This document shows positions 24,118 through 34,918 of a stretch of 64,000 nucleotides of DNA, one piece after another. The position numbers and the translations under genes were made by a program. The notes under the pieces are model-generated. The model did not search any database. It was not told where the DNA came from and was given only the letters and a program-made list of their open reading frames with translations. The DNA is from DATBHW01 sp035307385. GTDB lineage: Bacteria > Chloroflexota > Ktedonobacteria > Ktedonobacterales > DATBGS01. How positions within the stretch are numbered: position 1 is the stretch's first letter; the number at the start of each line of letters is the position of its first letter. The stretch is taken from the NCBI GenBank assembly GCA_035307385.1, contig DATGID010000102.1, forward strand, positions 173,342-237,341. The letters are read 5' to 3'.

Positions 24118-25416
24118 ATGAGTACCGCAGTCCTGGAACCCGAGACCATCACCCACCCTCTGGAAGAGGTGGTGAACGCCCGATCTGGCGGGGCTTCCGC
24201 TGGCGCGCGCACGCGGTCCATCACCGTCGCGCTCACGTTCGTGATCGGCTGTGTCACCCTGATGATGACCGGCTTTGCCATTATCATTCCCGTCTTCCCC
24301 CAACGCTTGCAGGCGTTAGGGCTGGGGTCAGAAATGCTCGCCTTGATGGAGGGAGCCTTCGGCCTGGGCATGCTGCTCTTCAGCACGCCCATGGGCATCT
24401 GGTCCGGGCGCATCGGGCGCAAACCCATTCTCTTCCTCTCGCTGGCCGGATTTATCGCCACCAACCTGCTGCTGGCGTTCGTGAATATCCCCGCGTTCTT
24501 TGTGGTCATTCGCTTTGCCGAGGGTATGTTGATTTCCGGCCTGATGCCGACCACCATGTCGATGGTGGGCGATACGATTCCCCAGGCGAAACAGGGGCGC
24601 TGGATTGGCTTCCTCACGACGGCGCAGGCGGTTGGGTTCGCGCTTGGTCCTGGCATTGGCGGCTTTCTCTCGCAGACGTTGGGCTTTACCAGTCCCTTCC
24701 TGCTGTCAGCGGGCATCGCGCTGCTGGCGTCGCTGCTGACGGTCTTTCTGGTGCCAGAAACTTTGCCAAAGCAGGCGCGGGCGGCGAGCACACCAAAAGC
24801 CGAGCGCGGGGCGCGCTCCCAGCAGCCGAAGGAATGGCGTTTCGCGCGCTTGATCTGGCTGGTGGCTCCTTTCCTGGTGATCGATTTCGGCATGATCTTC
24901 ACCTATCCCTTTGCGTTCCCGCAGTATCCCTTCTTTCTGGAGAAGGTGCTGCACTACAGTCCGGCGCAATATGGCCTGGTCTTCAGCGCCTATGGGCTGG
25001 CGCTGGCGGTCTTCCCGCTCTTCCTGGGGCCGCTCTCGGAGCGCATGCCGAAACAGCCGCTTATCGTCATCGGCAGTCTGCTCTTCGGCATGCTGAACAT
25101 CTGCATGTTCGTGGCTCCGCTCTATCCGCTGCTGCTCGGGGGAGCCATCTTGACCGGGCTGGGCAGCGCCTTCATCGAGCCAGCCATGGGCAGCATCTAT
25201 CTGGGTGTCACGACCAATGAAACGCGCGGGCAGGTCATGGGGATGCGTGGCTCAGCCATCTCGCTGGCCGTCATGCTTGGCCCGCTGGCGCAAGCCGTAG
25301 TTGGCCCCTGGATTACGCCGCAGATCACCTTCGCCATCGGGGTGGCGCTGTCCTTGGGTATGGCGCTGGTCGCCTTCCTCTTGCTGAAGCGTATGCGCCC
25401 GCAGGCCCAGGCATGA
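24118..25416 (+). CDS. MFS multidrug-type efflux transporter
   Basis: 432 residues from the ATG at 24118 ('aaagga' eight bases upstream; the in-frame ATG at 24109 overlaps that ribosome site). About twelve helices, with the MFS motif A region 'GIWSGRIGRKPILFLSLAG' after helix 2 and a matching 'GPLSERMPKQPLIVIG' between helices 8 and 9. A central charged loop (~220-245) separates the halves. Probably a proton-driven exporter. It lies behind the third HxlR-type operator, so export is likely induced together with the DHFR-like reductase. Confidence 0.9.
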   Translation: MSTAVLEPETITHPLEEVVNARSGGASAGARTRSITVALTFVIGCVTLMMTGFAIIIPVFPQRLQALGLGSEMLALMEGAFGLGMLLFSTPMGIWSGRIGRKPILFLSLAGFIATNLLLAFVNIPAFFVVIRFAEGMLISGLMPTTMSMVGDTIPQAKQGRWIGFLTTAQAVGFALGPGIGGFLSQTLGFTSPFLLSAGIALLASLLTVFLVPETLPKQARAASTPKAERGARSQQPKEWRFARLIWLVAPFLVIDFGMIFTYPFAFPQYPFFLEKVLHYSPAQYGLVFSAYGLALAVFPLFLGPLSERMPKQPLIVIGSLLFGMLNICMFVAPLYPLLLGGAILTGLGSAFIEPAMGSIYLGVTTNETRGQVMGMRGSAISLAVMLGPLAQAVVGPWITPQITFAIGVALSLGMALVAFLLLKRMRPQAQA

Positions 25417-25443
25417 GCAGACAGGCTCCTCTTACGTTCTTCA

Positions 25444-25481
25444 AAGCAAAGCGGCAGGATGATTTGTCCTGCCGCTTTGCT

Positions 25482-25482
<1 letters not shown>
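25444..25482. terminator. Bidirectional hairpin between MFS and uvrA-like genes
   Basis: Perfect 16-bp arms (25444-25459, 25467-25482) and 7-nt loop; the right arm touches the stop of the convergent UvrA-like gene. Confidence 0.65.
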
Positions 25483-28028
<2,546 letters not shown>

Positions 28029-28140
28029 CTGACCCTCCAGGGATAAGAAAACTCGAAGACGGCACGCCCGCCGTCTCCAGAATGATTCTAAAACCCTGGT
28101 GTGCATAGGGAGGGTTGGAGATCACGAGAGGATGGAAAAG

Positions 28141-28911
28141 TCAGCCGTTCCCGGCAGCCCGCTTGTTGCTGATCTCTTCCACCAGAGCGATGATGTTGTG
28201 CGATCGTTCCTCTTGTTCGGCAAGCGTGGAAAGCCAGCGGTCAGAGGCCAGGTATACATCTTCGTCGGGGCGCGGCGTGTCGAGCGCGCGGCGCAGATCG
28301 TTCTTTTCTCCCTGGTCGAGTTGCAGCAGCATGCGCAGGATGGCAGACATGCTGTACCCGGAGCGGGAAAGCATGCGGATGATGCGCAACCGGCTGATTT
28401 CCGCCGCTCCATAGCGCCGGTAGCCGTTGGCCGGGTCGCGCGGGACGGCGAGCAAGCCGCTGCGATCCCAGTTGCGCAGCACGTCAATGGACACACTCAA
28501 GACGCGGGCAGCCTGCCCAATCGGAAGCGGCTGCATGGTGCCTGTATCATCCGCCGCAGTCGTCCCAGCGGCCCAGCGTTCGAGGATGGCGGCGGCCATT
28601 TCGGCCTGGGCACGCTCGGCTTGCACCAGCGCCAGGTGACGATGGGCCAGCGCCAGCGCGCCGTGCAGGTTGCCGCTGACGGCAGTCTGGACGATGCGCG
28701 CTCCCGATTGAAAGATGGCTTTGCTGGGATAGGGGCTGCGATAGACCTGCCAGGCCAGACGCAGGCAATCGAGGTGGTGCCGGGTGAAGTGCCGGTAGCC
28801 GGATGGGCTGCGCTCCACAGGGGGCAGGATGCCACGGTCCACATAGCGCCGCACGGTGTTGGCATGGACGCCAACGGCTCTGGCAAGATCAGACGTGCGC
28901 AGATAGTTCAT
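28141..28911 (-). CDS. Regulator with two MerR-type DNA-binding domains
   Basis: 256 residues. Two MerR-like winged helices lie in one chain: first at ~1-70 ('RTSDLARAVGVHANTVRRYV', 'GYRHFTRHHL'), second at ~125-195 ('IGQAARVLSVSIDVLRNWDR', 'GYRRYGAAEISRLRIIRML'). A helical linker joins them, and a C-terminal helical region follows. Usual MerR proteins have one such domain plus a dimer helix, so this chain may bind as a pseudo-dimer. It stands 112 bp before the uvrA2 gene, which is its probable target. Confidence 0.85.
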   Translation of the reverse strand: MNYLRTSDLARAVGVHANTVRRYVDRGILPPVERSPSGYRHFTRHHLDCLRLAWQVYRSPYPSKAIFQSGARIVQTAVSGNLHGALALAHRHLALVQAERAQAEMAAAILERWAAGTTAADDTGTMQPLPIGQAARVLSVSIDVLRNWDRSGLLAVPRDPANGYRRYGAAEISRLRIIRMLSRSGYSMSAILRMLLQLDQGEKNDLRRALDTPRPDEDVYLASDRWLSTLAEQEERSHNIIALVEEISNKRAAGNG

Positions 28912-28925
28912 AGCCGCCCATGCTG

Positions 28926-30158
28926 TTAGACCGAAGAGGAATTGCGGCGTGCCTCGCTGCCGACGGCATCGCCATCAGCGCACGCGCTGTCCTGGCTGAA
29001 CGGGCCAGCCACGGGCAGCGCCACATAAAAGGTGCTGCCGCTCCCGAGGGTGCTTTCGGCCCAAATCTGGCCGCCGTGGCGCTCCACAATCTCGCGGCAG
29101 ATGTGCAGTCCCAGCCCCAGCCCGACGCCTGAACCACTCATGACCTCGATGCCTGGCACGCGATAGTAGCGATCAAAAATGTGGGGCAGCGCGTTGGCGG
29201 GGATGCCGGAGCCTTTGTCCTGCACAGAAATGATGCCTGCCTCTTCTTCCTGCACAAACGTCAGCGCTACCGGCTCGTGGGCTGGCGAGTATTTGAGCGC
29301 GTTCGACAGCAGATTGGTGATGACCTGCCCAATGCGCTCCCCATCTACGGTCATCTCTACAGGTGTGCCCTGCGCGACAAAGGTAATGGCGCGGCTGGTC
29401 GCGGTGGCTTGCTCTTCTGCCGCCTGCTGGCAGAGCGTTGCCAGGTTGCAGAGTTCTGGCCGCATAATCAGCTTATCTGAATCGATGCGCGAGATATCCA
29501 GCAGATCGTTAATCAACTGCTCCATGCGCGCGATGGAACGCCCCATGCGTTCCACGTGAATGACCTTGGGCACATTGGCCCGCTCCAGTTCGCGCTGCGC
29601 CAGTTGAATCAAGAGCTTCATCGTCGTCAGCGGCGTTTTGAGTTCATGCGAGGCAATGCTCATAAACTCGTCTTTGGCGCGGTTGGCCTCGATGAGTTCG
29701 CGGGTCCGTTCCTGCACGGTTTGCTCAAGCCGCGCGGCATGCTGTTCCAGCGCCCACCGTTGTTCCTGCACCTGGCGACTGAGTTGGCGCGCCTGGATGG
29801 CGCGTTGCAAGGAGGCCACCAGATAGTCTCGTTCGATGGGCTTCTGGATGAAATCATAGGCCCCGCCGCGCAGCGCCTGCAACGTCAGGTCGTGTTCCCC
29901 GTGGCCGGTAATCAGCAGTGTGGGCGTTTCCGGGCGACGTTCCTTGATGGCGCTCAGCAGCGCCAGACCATCCATACCCGGCATCTTGATGTCGGTGATG
30001 ATGGCATCATAATCGGTGGCGTCGATCTGCTCAAGCGCTGCCATGGCTGATTCAGCCGTATCGATTTGCACATCCTCCATGCGCAGGTGCAGGGCTTCGG
30101 GGAGCGCCTGCAACAGAGCAGGGTCGTCATCAACGATAAGAAGCTGTGTAAGACTCAT
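28926..30158 (-). CDS. Response regulator-histidine kinase hybrid (REC-HisKA-HATPase)
   Basis: 410 residues. REC domain 1-125 with phosphoacceptor D56 ('IITDIKMPG') and K106 ('FIQKPIERD'). A coiled linker follows. HisKA at ~160-225 has H171 ('SIASHELKTP'). The HATPase part has N ('LLSNALKYSP'), G1 ('VQDKGSGIP') and G2 ('SGVGLGLGLHI') boxes. It starts inside the ATGA overlap with the upstream kinase stop, so the two are translationally coupled. It probably receives phosphate from the upstream kinase and controls a further response regulator that is not in the window. Confidence 0.92.
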   Translation of the reverse strand: MSLTQLLIVDDDPALLQALPEALHLRMEDVQIDTAESAMAALEQIDATDYDAIITDIKMPGMDGLALLSAIKERRPETPTLLITGHGEHDLTLQALRGGAYDFIQKPIERDYLVASLQRAIQARQLSRQVQEQRWALEQHAARLEQTVQERTRELIEANRAKDEFMSIASHELKTPLTTMKLLIQLAQRELERANVPKVIHVERMGRSIARMEQLINDLLDISRIDSDKLIMRPELCNLATLCQQAAEEQATATSRAITFVAQGTPVEMTVDGERIGQVITNLLSNALKYSPAHEPVALTFVQEEEAGIISVQDKGSGIPANALPHIFDRYYRVPGIEVMSGSGVGLGLGLHICREIVERHGGQIWAESTLGSGSTFYVALPVAGPFSQDSACADGDAVGSEARRNSSSV

Positions 30159-31339
30159 GAGTAGCCCTCATCTGCTGCATCGGGCGGGGCCAGCGGCAGT
30201 TGCACGAAAAACGTCGCGCCCTCGCCCGGCTGGTTTTCAACCCAGATCGTTCCATGATGCTCTTGTATAATACCATAGGTGATCGAAAGGCCCAGCCCGG
30301 TGCCGGTCCCCACATCTTTGGTCGTGAAGAACGGGTCAAAGATGCGCTGCTCCAGCCCTGGCGGAATCCCCATACCGGTATCGTGAAACACCAGCGTCAG
30401 AATGTTATCTTGCTGTGGGGTTGCCGTGATGGAAATACCCTTTTGCGGCGCGTCTGCCAGCGCGTCACGCGCGTTGGTCAGCAGATTGATGAAGACCTGC
30501 TCCAGTTGGATGGCGTTGCCCATCACGATCAGATGCTCTGGCCCCAACTCCAGCGCCACCTCGATCTGCCGCAGGCGCAGTTGCTCGTGCATCAGCGAAA
30601 GCGCGCGCTCGATCACCGGCTTGATGGCGACCGGCTCGCGCGTGAAAGTGGCGGCTCGCCCGAATGTGCGCAGATGCGAGATGATCTCGCCCGCCTTGCG
30701 TACTTGCTGCATCGCCTGATGCAGTTCCTCCAGAATCCGCGCTTGATCGCCCTTGCCCAGTTCCAACTGATCGATAGCGTTGCCGATAAACAGGCCGATG
30801 TTGTTCAGCGGGTTATTGAGTTCATGCGCCACGCCTGTGGTCAGTTCGCCCAGCGTGGCGAGCTTGCCCGCCTGCACCAGTTGTTCCTGCTTTTCGCGCA
30901 GTTCTTGTTCGCGGCGCTGCATTTCGGCGGTGGTCTCGCTCAGGTCGCCCATGATGTGAATCATCGCCTTGCGGCTGTTTTCCAGGCGCTGATTGGAATG
31001 GTGGATATCCTGAAGGATATGCAGCAGCGCGCGCCGCGAGCTATCCAATCGCTCGGTTTGCCGGACCAGCCGTCGCCGGTCCTGTTCGTAGTCCGCCAGA
31101 ATGTGCAGCATGGCCTTGCGCTGGTCGGCCAGTTTCTTGTTGAGTTGATTCATATCGTCCATGATGTGAATCATGGCGCGGCGGCGCTCTTCGCCCTTGC
31201 GCACGCGCACCTCAAGCTGCTCTTTTTCGCGGTACAGGCGCGTGTACCCTTCCAGGAGCGTTTTCAGATTAGCCTCGGCAGCCGGAAACGACGCATCAGC
31301 AAGCAGAGCAGGTAAGGCAGTTTCCAGCGTTTCACTCAT
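30155..31339 (-). CDS. Cytoplasmic sensor histidine kinase with repeated coil motif
   Basis: 394 residues, no membrane helix. Residues 1-150 are a long coiled coil with four copies of 'R(R/K)A(M/L)(I/L)HI(M/L)xD' at 53-62, 74-83, 102-111 and 123-132. The kinase core has H172 ('GVAHELNNPLNN'), N box 'NLLTNARDAL' and G boxes 'FHDTGMGIP', 'GTGLGLSI', a NtrB/CheA-like HisKA type. It overlaps both neighbours by 4 bp (ATGA), upstream PAS protein and downstream REC-kinase. It probably reads a signal passed on by the PAS partner. Confidence 0.92.
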   Translation of the reverse strand: MSETLETALPALLADASFPAAEANLKTLLEGYTRLYREKEQLEVRVRKGEERRRAMIHIMDDMNQLNKKLADQRKAMLHILADYEQDRRRLVRQTERLDSSRRALLHILQDIHHSNQRLENSRKAMIHIMGDLSETTAEMQRREQELREKQEQLVQAGKLATLGELTTGVAHELNNPLNNIGLFIGNAIDQLELGKGDQARILEELHQAMQQVRKAGEIISHLRTFGRAATFTREPVAIKPVIERALSLMHEQLRLRQIEVALELGPEHLIVMGNAIQLEQVFINLLTNARDALADAPQKGISITATPQQDNILTLVFHDTGMGIPPGLEQRIFDPFFTTKDVGTGTGLGLSITYGIIQEHHGTIWVENQPGEGATFFVQLPLAPPDAADEGYS

Positions 31340-32295
31340 GCGGGCCGCCCTCGTTCATAGCGCGCCTTATCCATTTCCTGCTTCAGCCGCTCGATCTCTT
31401 TTTCCAGCGCAATCATTTTGAGTTCGCGGCCCACCACGACCTCTTCAAATTTCTCCAGGTCCAGAATCTTTTCCTGCAATTCCGACTTGGAACGCTCCAG
31501 GTCGCGGACTACGCTTTGGTAGGCGCGCATATCGCGCAAGATGCCGATTGCGCCGATGACGCCGCCGTCGGGGTCGCGCAGGGCCGAGGCGTTGAGGGTG
31601 GTGGGGATGACTTCGCCGGACGCGCTGCGCGGGTTGAGTTGGGCGTTGCGGGTGACGCCGCGCTCGATCACTTCATCCAGCGCGGCCATAAACTCGCGCG
31701 TCTCTTCGGGGCTGATGAAGCGGGAAAGCGATTGCTCCAGCACTTCATCGGTGCGGAAGCCGAGCAGTTCATAGACGGCGTCGTTGGCTTGCAGAATCTT
31801 GCCCTGCAAGTCGCTGACAAACACCGGGTCGGGCGCAAACTTAATCAGACTATCCGCGTAGGCGCGCGCCTTATCCAGTTCGCGCATGTCGCGCAGGATG
31901 CCAATCGCCCCGATCACTTTGCCATCCGCGTCGCGCAGGGCCGAGGCGTTCAGGCTGGTGGGAATGACTTCGCCGGAGGCGCTGCGCGGGTTCAGCGCGA
32001 CGTTGCGGGTGACGCCGCGCTCCACCACCTCGCGCAAGGCGACAGTAAATTCGTGTGTCTCCTGGGCGCTGATGAAGCGGGACAGCGATTGCTCCAGCAC
32101 TTCATCGGGCCGAAATCCCAAAAGCTGCGAGACGGCATCGTTGGCTTGCAGAATCTTGCCTTCCAGATCGCTGACGAAGACCGGATCAGGCGCGTTCGCA
32201 ATGATGATGTCGGCGTCCAGCGAGCCAGGCGCTTTCGCCTTGTGTATGCTAATTCGTGCGCCAGGGATAGGGCCAGGCAACGCGGTTTCTGCCAT
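31336..32295 (-). CDS. Tandem PAS-domain sensor protein
   Basis: 319 residues: two almost identical PAS domains (about 28-140 and 150-262), each with 'APDPVFVSDL.GKILQANDAV', 'ASGEVIPT.LNASALRD' and a 'GAIGILRDMR' end, followed by a C-terminal coiled coil (~263-319) that could dock with the coil of the next kinase. It has no kinase or HTH of its own. As first gene of the three-gene overlapping operon it is probably the input module. The ligand (haem, flavin or small molecule) cannot be deduced. Confidence 0.88.
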   Translation of the reverse strand: MAETALPGPIPGARISIHKAKAPGSLDADIIIANAPDPVFVSDLEGKILQANDAVSQLLGFRPDEVLEQSLSRFISAQETHEFTVALREVVERGVTRNVALNPRSASGEVIPTSLNASALRDADGKVIGAIGILRDMRELDKARAYADSLIKFAPDPVFVSDLQGKILQANDAVYELLGFRTDEVLEQSLSRFISPEETREFMAALDEVIERGVTRNAQLNPRSASGEVIPTTLNASALRDPDGGVIGAIGILRDMRAYQSVVRDLERSKSELQEKILDLEKFEEVVVGRELKMIALEKEIERLKQEMDKARYERGRPA

Positions 32296-32557
32296 AAAAG
32301 CATCCTCCGATTTCTGAAGAGAGTGGGAACGCTCGTGGGCTTCTGCCAGAGCGCCTTTTCAGAGCAAAGCCTGGATGTGTGGTTTCTGATGGCAGAAGTG
32401 AACGCAATTCCCATGCCGAATCTGCTTGGTTTGTATCCGCTATCCCCAGTATATGATCTTGTGGGGGACATGTATAGCACAGGAGCCGATGACATGGGGC
32501 GATGCAAAAGTCGCGTGGCAGGTGGTTAAAACTGCGCCTCAGGGCCTACAGCCACCA
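32296..32557. other. Upstream region of the PAS operon
   Basis: No gene supported. A TATACT hexamer lies on the minus strand at 32453-32448 without a good -35 box. Bases around 32538-32557 resemble the arm of the inverted-repeat element at 42.5 kb. Confidence 0.35.
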
Positions 32558-32787
32558 ACATGAGTCATCCCGAATTTTGAGGTCAGGCCCATCAGGTGTC
32601 AGGGGGATGGGTGCAGGGAGGGGATTGGTAGCGCCGCCTTCCAGGCGGCCCAACGGTGGCCCATTGAGACGGAATGCAAGGAGGAGCAGCGTTCGCGCAA
32701 GCGCAGCGCTTGGCCGCCTGGAAGGCGGCGCTACGAAAGCGACCGTTCCACTCACCAGCTTTCCCAAAATTCGGGATGACTCATGTC
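32558..32787. mobile_element. MITE-like unit with 22-bp terminal inverted repeats enclosing a palindromic repeat
   Basis: Perfect 22-bp inverted repeats at 32558-32579 and 32766-32787 flank one copy of the dispersed palindromic repeat (32628-32734). No ORF inside is convincing. It may be a small non-autonomous mobile unit, but no second copy of the terminal repeats was found in this window. Confidence 0.4.
32628..32734. repeat. Dispersed palindromic repeat, copy 1 (long form)
   Basis: Arms of 23 bp, 'gtagcgccgccttccaggcg' plus 'gcc', at 32628-32650 and inverted at 32712-32734, with a ~60-bp variable middle. Confidence 0.75.
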
Positions 32788-32817
32788 CCCTCCCGCGTGG
32801 GCGCAGCCTTATGCGTG

Positions 32818-32925
32818 TAGCGCCGCCTTCCAGGCGGCCAAGCGCTGCGCCAGCAGGAACGTTGCCATCCGGCCTGTTCCGTTGCGGCGGCCTAACGATT
32901 TGCCGCCAGGGACGGCGGCGCTACC
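32818..32925. repeat. Dispersed palindromic repeat, copy 2 (long form)
   Basis: Left arm 32818-32840 as in copy 1; right arm 32903-32925 is the variant with 'agggacgg' in its centre. Confidence 0.7.
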
Positions 32926-33072
32926 AGCAACCGCCTGGCATGCCGTCTCACACCATCCCACACGGGCGCAGTGAGCCGCTTCGACTACGGAGCCTGGCAC
33001 AATGGCTCCGCTTGGGCGGACGTGTTTCCATCCCAAACGGGAGCAACGAGTCATTCCGACTGCTGCGCCTCC

Positions 33073-33101
33073 AGTATAGCATGGGAAGCGGGCTGACGCC
33101 A
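33073..33101 (-). promoter_or_regulatory. Outward promoter of inverted element, copy A
   Basis: Minus strand: TGGCGT, 17 bp, TATACT (33078-33073). Sequence downstream (to about 32930) is homologous to that after the matching promoter at 42304-42332 and contains 'cccgtttgggatgg'-like hairpins. Possible non-coding transcript. Confidence 0.5.
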
Positions 33102-33108
33102 GAGATTG

Positions 33109-33174
33109 TTCTTGGTAGCGCCGCCTGGAAGGTGGCTAAACGTTTAGCCACCTTCCAGGCGGCGCTACCAAGAA
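33109..33174. repeat. Dispersed palindromic repeat, copy 3 (short form, perfect palindrome)
   Basis: 66-bp perfect palindrome centred on aaacgttt between the outward and inward promoters of element copy A. Confidence 0.85.
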
Positions 33175-33196
33175 TACTCCATTGGTCCTAGGCCGC

Positions 33197-33225
33197 TTGA
33201 CAGCGCCGTGCCAGCCTGCTATACT
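33197..33225 (+). promoter_or_regulatory. Inward promoter of element copy A
   Basis: TTGACA (33197-33202), 17 bp, TATACT (33220-33225). The same boxes and spacing occur in copy B. Confidence 0.8.
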
Positions 33226-33231
33226 CTGCTT

Positions 33232-33550
33232 ACTCGACACACAATTGGGTGTGCTGAGGTGTGTCGGAACGGCATGACGCGGCAGTGCTAACAACACCAC
33301 CGCGCCATTCCCCCCAGACCTGGGAGTACCAGGAATGGGGCTGGGGCATTCTATCACTGGATTTTTTGCCTAGTTGGTAGCTCGCTCACGGCCTCTTCCT
33401 GGTCAGACTGGGACGCCACTTGTTGACGGCAGCCGCGAGAGTGTTCGGCTCTCGCGCTGCTGCGGCAAGGTTGCGCTTCGCCGTCGCCCAGGAAGGGGCC
33501 GTTTCGGCATCTGGAGCCGTTTGGCTCGGAAGTCGAAAGGAGCGCCTGCT
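33232..33550 (+). ncRNA. Conserved structured leader RNA, copy A
   Basis: About 320 nt from the inferred start to the ATG of the paralogous ORF. Compared with copy B it keeps: a GC-rich hairpin near 33275-33306, nested stems ccccag/ctgggg and cctgg/ccagg (33310-33350), a 13-bp long-range stem (33390-33402 with 33488-33500, one U-G pair), a gccg-ttt-cggc hairpin, and a gagcc-gttt-ggctc hairpin which in copy B is gtc-gttt-gac, a compensatory change. A Shine-Dalgarno 'aaaggag' lies at its end. Looks like a cis-regulatory leader; it matches no riboswitch I know. Confidence 0.6.
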
Positions 33551-34006
33551 ATGGCTCTGCTCGCTGGTTTCCCCAAAGCCCCTGCCATCCCCTCTGGTCG
33601 TTACACCCACACCAACCCGCTGCGGCGCGAAGCGGGCCTGCGCCTGCTCACCGAACATCTGCCGGAGCCGCTGCGCTGGGACCTCATCCGCGCCTGGCGT
33701 CGCCCCAGCCTCCACACCACCATGCAGCCCCCGCTGGAGCTTCCCAGCGCGCATCGCCAGCGTCCCGCCGAAGCCAGTTTACCCGGCGCGCCCCCGCGTC
33801 TGCTCGCCTTCCTCGCGCTGGTCGAGTTCGAGATGTCGCGGCGGCTGGTGGAAGCGCCCCAGGCGAGCATTTTGCCAGCCACGCGCAACGCCTGGCTGAG
33901 CGCGCAGAGCCGCTATCTGCGGCAGGTGTATCTCGCCCTGGCGCAGCAGATTGGCGAGGCCGCCGCGCTGGCCGAGTTCCGGCATCTGCTGGCGCAGGTG
34001 GAGTAG
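33551..34006 (+). CDS. Paralogous unknown protein A (structured-leader associated)
   Basis: 151 residues, ATG at 33551 with 'aaaggag' eight bases upstream. Paralog of the protein at 41400-41855. Shared parts: 'NPLRREAGLRLLTEHLPEPL' against 'DPLRREFGLRLLAEPLPEPL', 'LIRAWRRP', 'HRQRP.EA.L', and a C-terminal region 'YLR..Y.ALA..(I/L)GEA.ALAEF'. Mostly helical, basic in the first half, no catalytic motif, no signal peptide. Both copies sit behind the same promoter and leader RNA. It converges on pheA (36 bp). Function unknown. Confidence 0.75.
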   Translation: MALLAGFPKAPAIPSGRYTHTNPLRREAGLRLLTEHLPEPLRWDLIRAWRRPSLHTTMQPPLELPSAHRQRPAEASLPGAPPRLLAFLALVEFEMSRRLVEAPQASILPATRNAWLSAQSRYLRQVYLALAQQIGEAAALAEFRHLLAQVE

Positions 34007-34042
34007 CCCGGCAGATGCGTCCATGAGCGCGGCCCTCCTGCA

Positions 34043-34897
34043 TCAGCCAAAGGCCGGGTCGCGCGCGAAAGCGCCCAAGACCTGCACAAACGCTGCCTTC
34101 TTCTTCAGCGCTGCCAGCGCCTGCGCGACCGGTTCTTGCTGGGGCGTGCCCTCGATGTCCAGATAGAAGACATATTCCCACGGCTTCTCGCGCGAGGGAC
34201 GCGATTCCAGCTTGAGCAGGTTGATGTCTCGCGCGGCAAACTCGCCCAGCGCGCCATGCAGCGCGCCCGGCGTGTGGGCGGTCGCCAGAATCAGCATCGT
34301 CTTGGCTGGCGCGGTGGGCGCTGCGCCCGGCTGGCGCTCCAGCACAATGAAGCGCGTATAGTTGTCTTTGATCGTCTGGATGCCGCTCGCCAGAATGTCA
34401 AGCTGATAGAGTTCGGCAGCGCGGGCGCTGGCAACGGCAGCCACGCCCTCCATCATCTGCTCGCGGATGAGCTTGGCGCTGCCTGCCGTATCATACGCGG
34501 CCACGATTTCCACATCCAGCCCGCGCAAATAGGCGTCGCTCTGCGCCAGCGCCTGCGGATGCGACAGCACGCGCTTGATCTGGCCGAGCGCCTGCCCCGG
34601 CAGGCACAGCAGGCAATGGTTGATCGGGCGGCAGATTTCGCCGTTCACAAAAAGCTGGTGACTGCGCAGCAGATCATAGACCTCGTTGATGCTGCCCGCC
34701 TGTGAGTTCTCAATCGGCACCAGCCCCGCGTCGGTTTCGCCAGATGTCACCGCGTCGAAGACCTCGGCAAAGCTTTTCTTGGGCACAGGAATGACCTGTG
34801 CTCCGAAATAGGCAACGACAGCTTCCTCTCCATACGCGCCGCGCTCGCCCTGAAAGGCGATCTGCTGGGCTGCCTCTGCGCGCTCACCGGCTGTCAT
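34043..34897 (-). CDS. pheA: Prephenate dehydratase
   Basis: 284 residues. The enzyme converts prephenate to phenylpyruvate in phenylalanine synthesis. The periplasmic-binding-like catalytic domain (~1-185) has 'FQGERGAYGEEAV', 'GLVPIENSQAGSINEVYDLL' and the catalytic 'DNYTRFIVLER' (TRF motif). A C-terminal ACT domain (~195-275) contains 'LLKLESRPSREKPWEYVFYL', the site for feedback by phenylalanine. No chorismate mutase domain is present. It follows asd by 21 bp and is the last gene of the thr-lysC-asd operon. Confidence 0.95.
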   Translation of the reverse strand: MTAGERAEAAQQIAFQGERGAYGEEAVVAYFGAQVIPVPKKSFAEVFDAVTSGETDAGLVPIENSQAGSINEVYDLLRSHQLFVNGEICRPINHCLLCLPGQALGQIKRVLSHPQALAQSDAYLRGLDVEIVAAYDTAGSAKLIREQMMEGVAAVASARAAELYQLDILASGIQTIKDNYTRFIVLERQPGAAPTAPAKTMLILATAHTPGALHGALGEFAARDINLLKLESRPSREKPWEYVFYLDIEGTPQQEPVAQALAALKKKAAFVQVLGAFARDPAFG

Positions 34898-34918
34898 AAC
34901 ATGCTCTCTTTCTATGCA

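Noticed and set aside
24081..25220. 379-codon ORF overlapping the MFS gene in another frame
   Set aside because: Shadow of the MFS gene; no hydrophobic helices or motifs.
33232..33550. T-box or known riboswitch before protein A
   Set aside because: No T-box consensus, no specifier loop, and no core of a riboswitch class I know; kept as unknown leader.
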